Assembly (NCBI RefSeq): GCF_019900845.1
Contig: NZ_CP074570.1
Span: 744,001-808,000 of the forward strand
Source of the DNA: Paraneptunicella aestuarii
GTDB taxonomy: Bacteria; Pseudomonadota; Gammaproteobacteria; Enterobacterales; Alteromonadaceae
Direction of reading: 5' to 3'
Length of the DNA stretch: 64,000 nucleotides
Position 1 is the first letter of the stretch, and every line of letters begins with the position of its first letter. The notes below the pieces were generated by a model that worked only from the letters and a program-made list of their open reading frames with translations, was not told the DNA's origin and searched no databases. The translations under genes and the position numbers were made by a program. Shown here piece by piece: positions 63,635 to 64,000 of this stretch.

Positions 63635-64000
63635 TCGACTCTCCTGAACTGATAACACTGTTAATGCCTGAGCTTGTTATTATTTTTTAGCGATAAATTT
63701 TATTTAAGCCTCATTGGGTTTTTAATAGGATTATGTTTTGCTCTTTCTCCTTGTTGGAGAATGCTGGTACTTAAAATCAATTAACTGATGCCTGCTAACC
63801 ATCTGGCACATTAATGATTGGAATGAGTGATTTATTTGATCTGGATGGGTGTGGGATGCTTCTGAACGTAGCTTTGCCACACCTGCTTTGAACAGGTTTG
63901 ATGTTGAATATGTGGTCGCTATATTTGTCCAAATACTCATATTCATCCCTAATGACCGTTACTCTCCGATCTGATGTGCAATGACATGGAATTGACACCA
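63635..64000. other. 366 bp upstream region, no gene seen
   Basis: Two short overlapping minus-strand frames here have no ribosome binding site and are not accepted. The kinase operon promoter is expected in this region. The window ends before another gene is reached. Confidence 0.4.

Overview
The window looks like chromosome from a heterotrophic, probably marine, gammaproteobacterium. The best match by gene content is Alteromonadales or a relative. Evidence: divergent argR/mdh, the yjfIJKLMC-type operon, a CheV coupling protein, a large Oar-type TonB-dependent receptor, a GGDEF-EAL regulator, queA, udk-nupC, and tRNA-Leu(CAG). The genus is an inference; I could not search.

Layout. 1-3.1 kb: glyoxylate shunt (malate synthase G, a LysR regulator, isocitrate lyase). 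3.3-6.8 kb: CheV, an EamA transporter, a VC0807-type membrane protein and a rhomboid protease. 6.9-12.5 kb: a leftward envelope/stress operon like E. coli yjfIJKLMC, with a K+-channel gene inserted and a small divergent DUF6471 gene. 12.5-23.8 kb: an MCP, queA, a secreted phosphatase, a 2OG-Fe(II) oxygenase, nucleoside uptake plus uridine kinase, and an unrecognised two-gene sensor-like pair. 24.2-31.4 kb: TonB receptor, secreted EEP-family nuclease/phosphatase, argR/mdh, YigZ, tRNA-Leu.

31.9-44.8 kb: a single-subunit (T7-type) RNA polymerase with all catalytic motifs, a 0.6 kb structured control region, and a complete-looking siphophage-type tail module. The module has tail tube, chaperone pair joined by a canonical -1 frameshift site, tape measure, hub/distal proteins, a coiled-coil linker and a fibre-like protein. 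No head, packaging, integrase or lysis gene is visible. This suggests a domesticated tail-like particle with its own polymerase.

44.9-49.2 kb: a leftward four-gene operon (kynurenine 3-monooxygenase, cyclase/formamidase, SDR, ACC-synthase-like aminotransferase) that fits tryptophan-derived metabolite synthesis. 49.4-50.1 kb: a proline-rich protein with a eukaryote-like IQ motif and a possible papain-like C-terminal domain.

50.2-55.9 kb: the strangest region. Two divergently oriented CRISPR arrays have related but different repeats (37 and 35 nt) and no cas genes in the window. Both are entangled with a family of highly structured, roughly 140-420 bp hairpin-rich elements. In the left array the elements form a tandem block at the distal end. 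In the right array they sit inside the repeats themselves, interrupting four of seven. The elements carry the same central hairpin as the CRISPR repeats, and several of their hairpins show compensatory stem changes around fixed loops. I consider this the best candidate for an undescribed system.

56-64 kb: a secreted N-acetylmuramoyl-L-alanine amidase, adenosine deaminase, an EamA transporter interrupted by one in-frame TAG, small proteins, and a histidine kinase paired with a REC-GGDEF-EAL response regulator.
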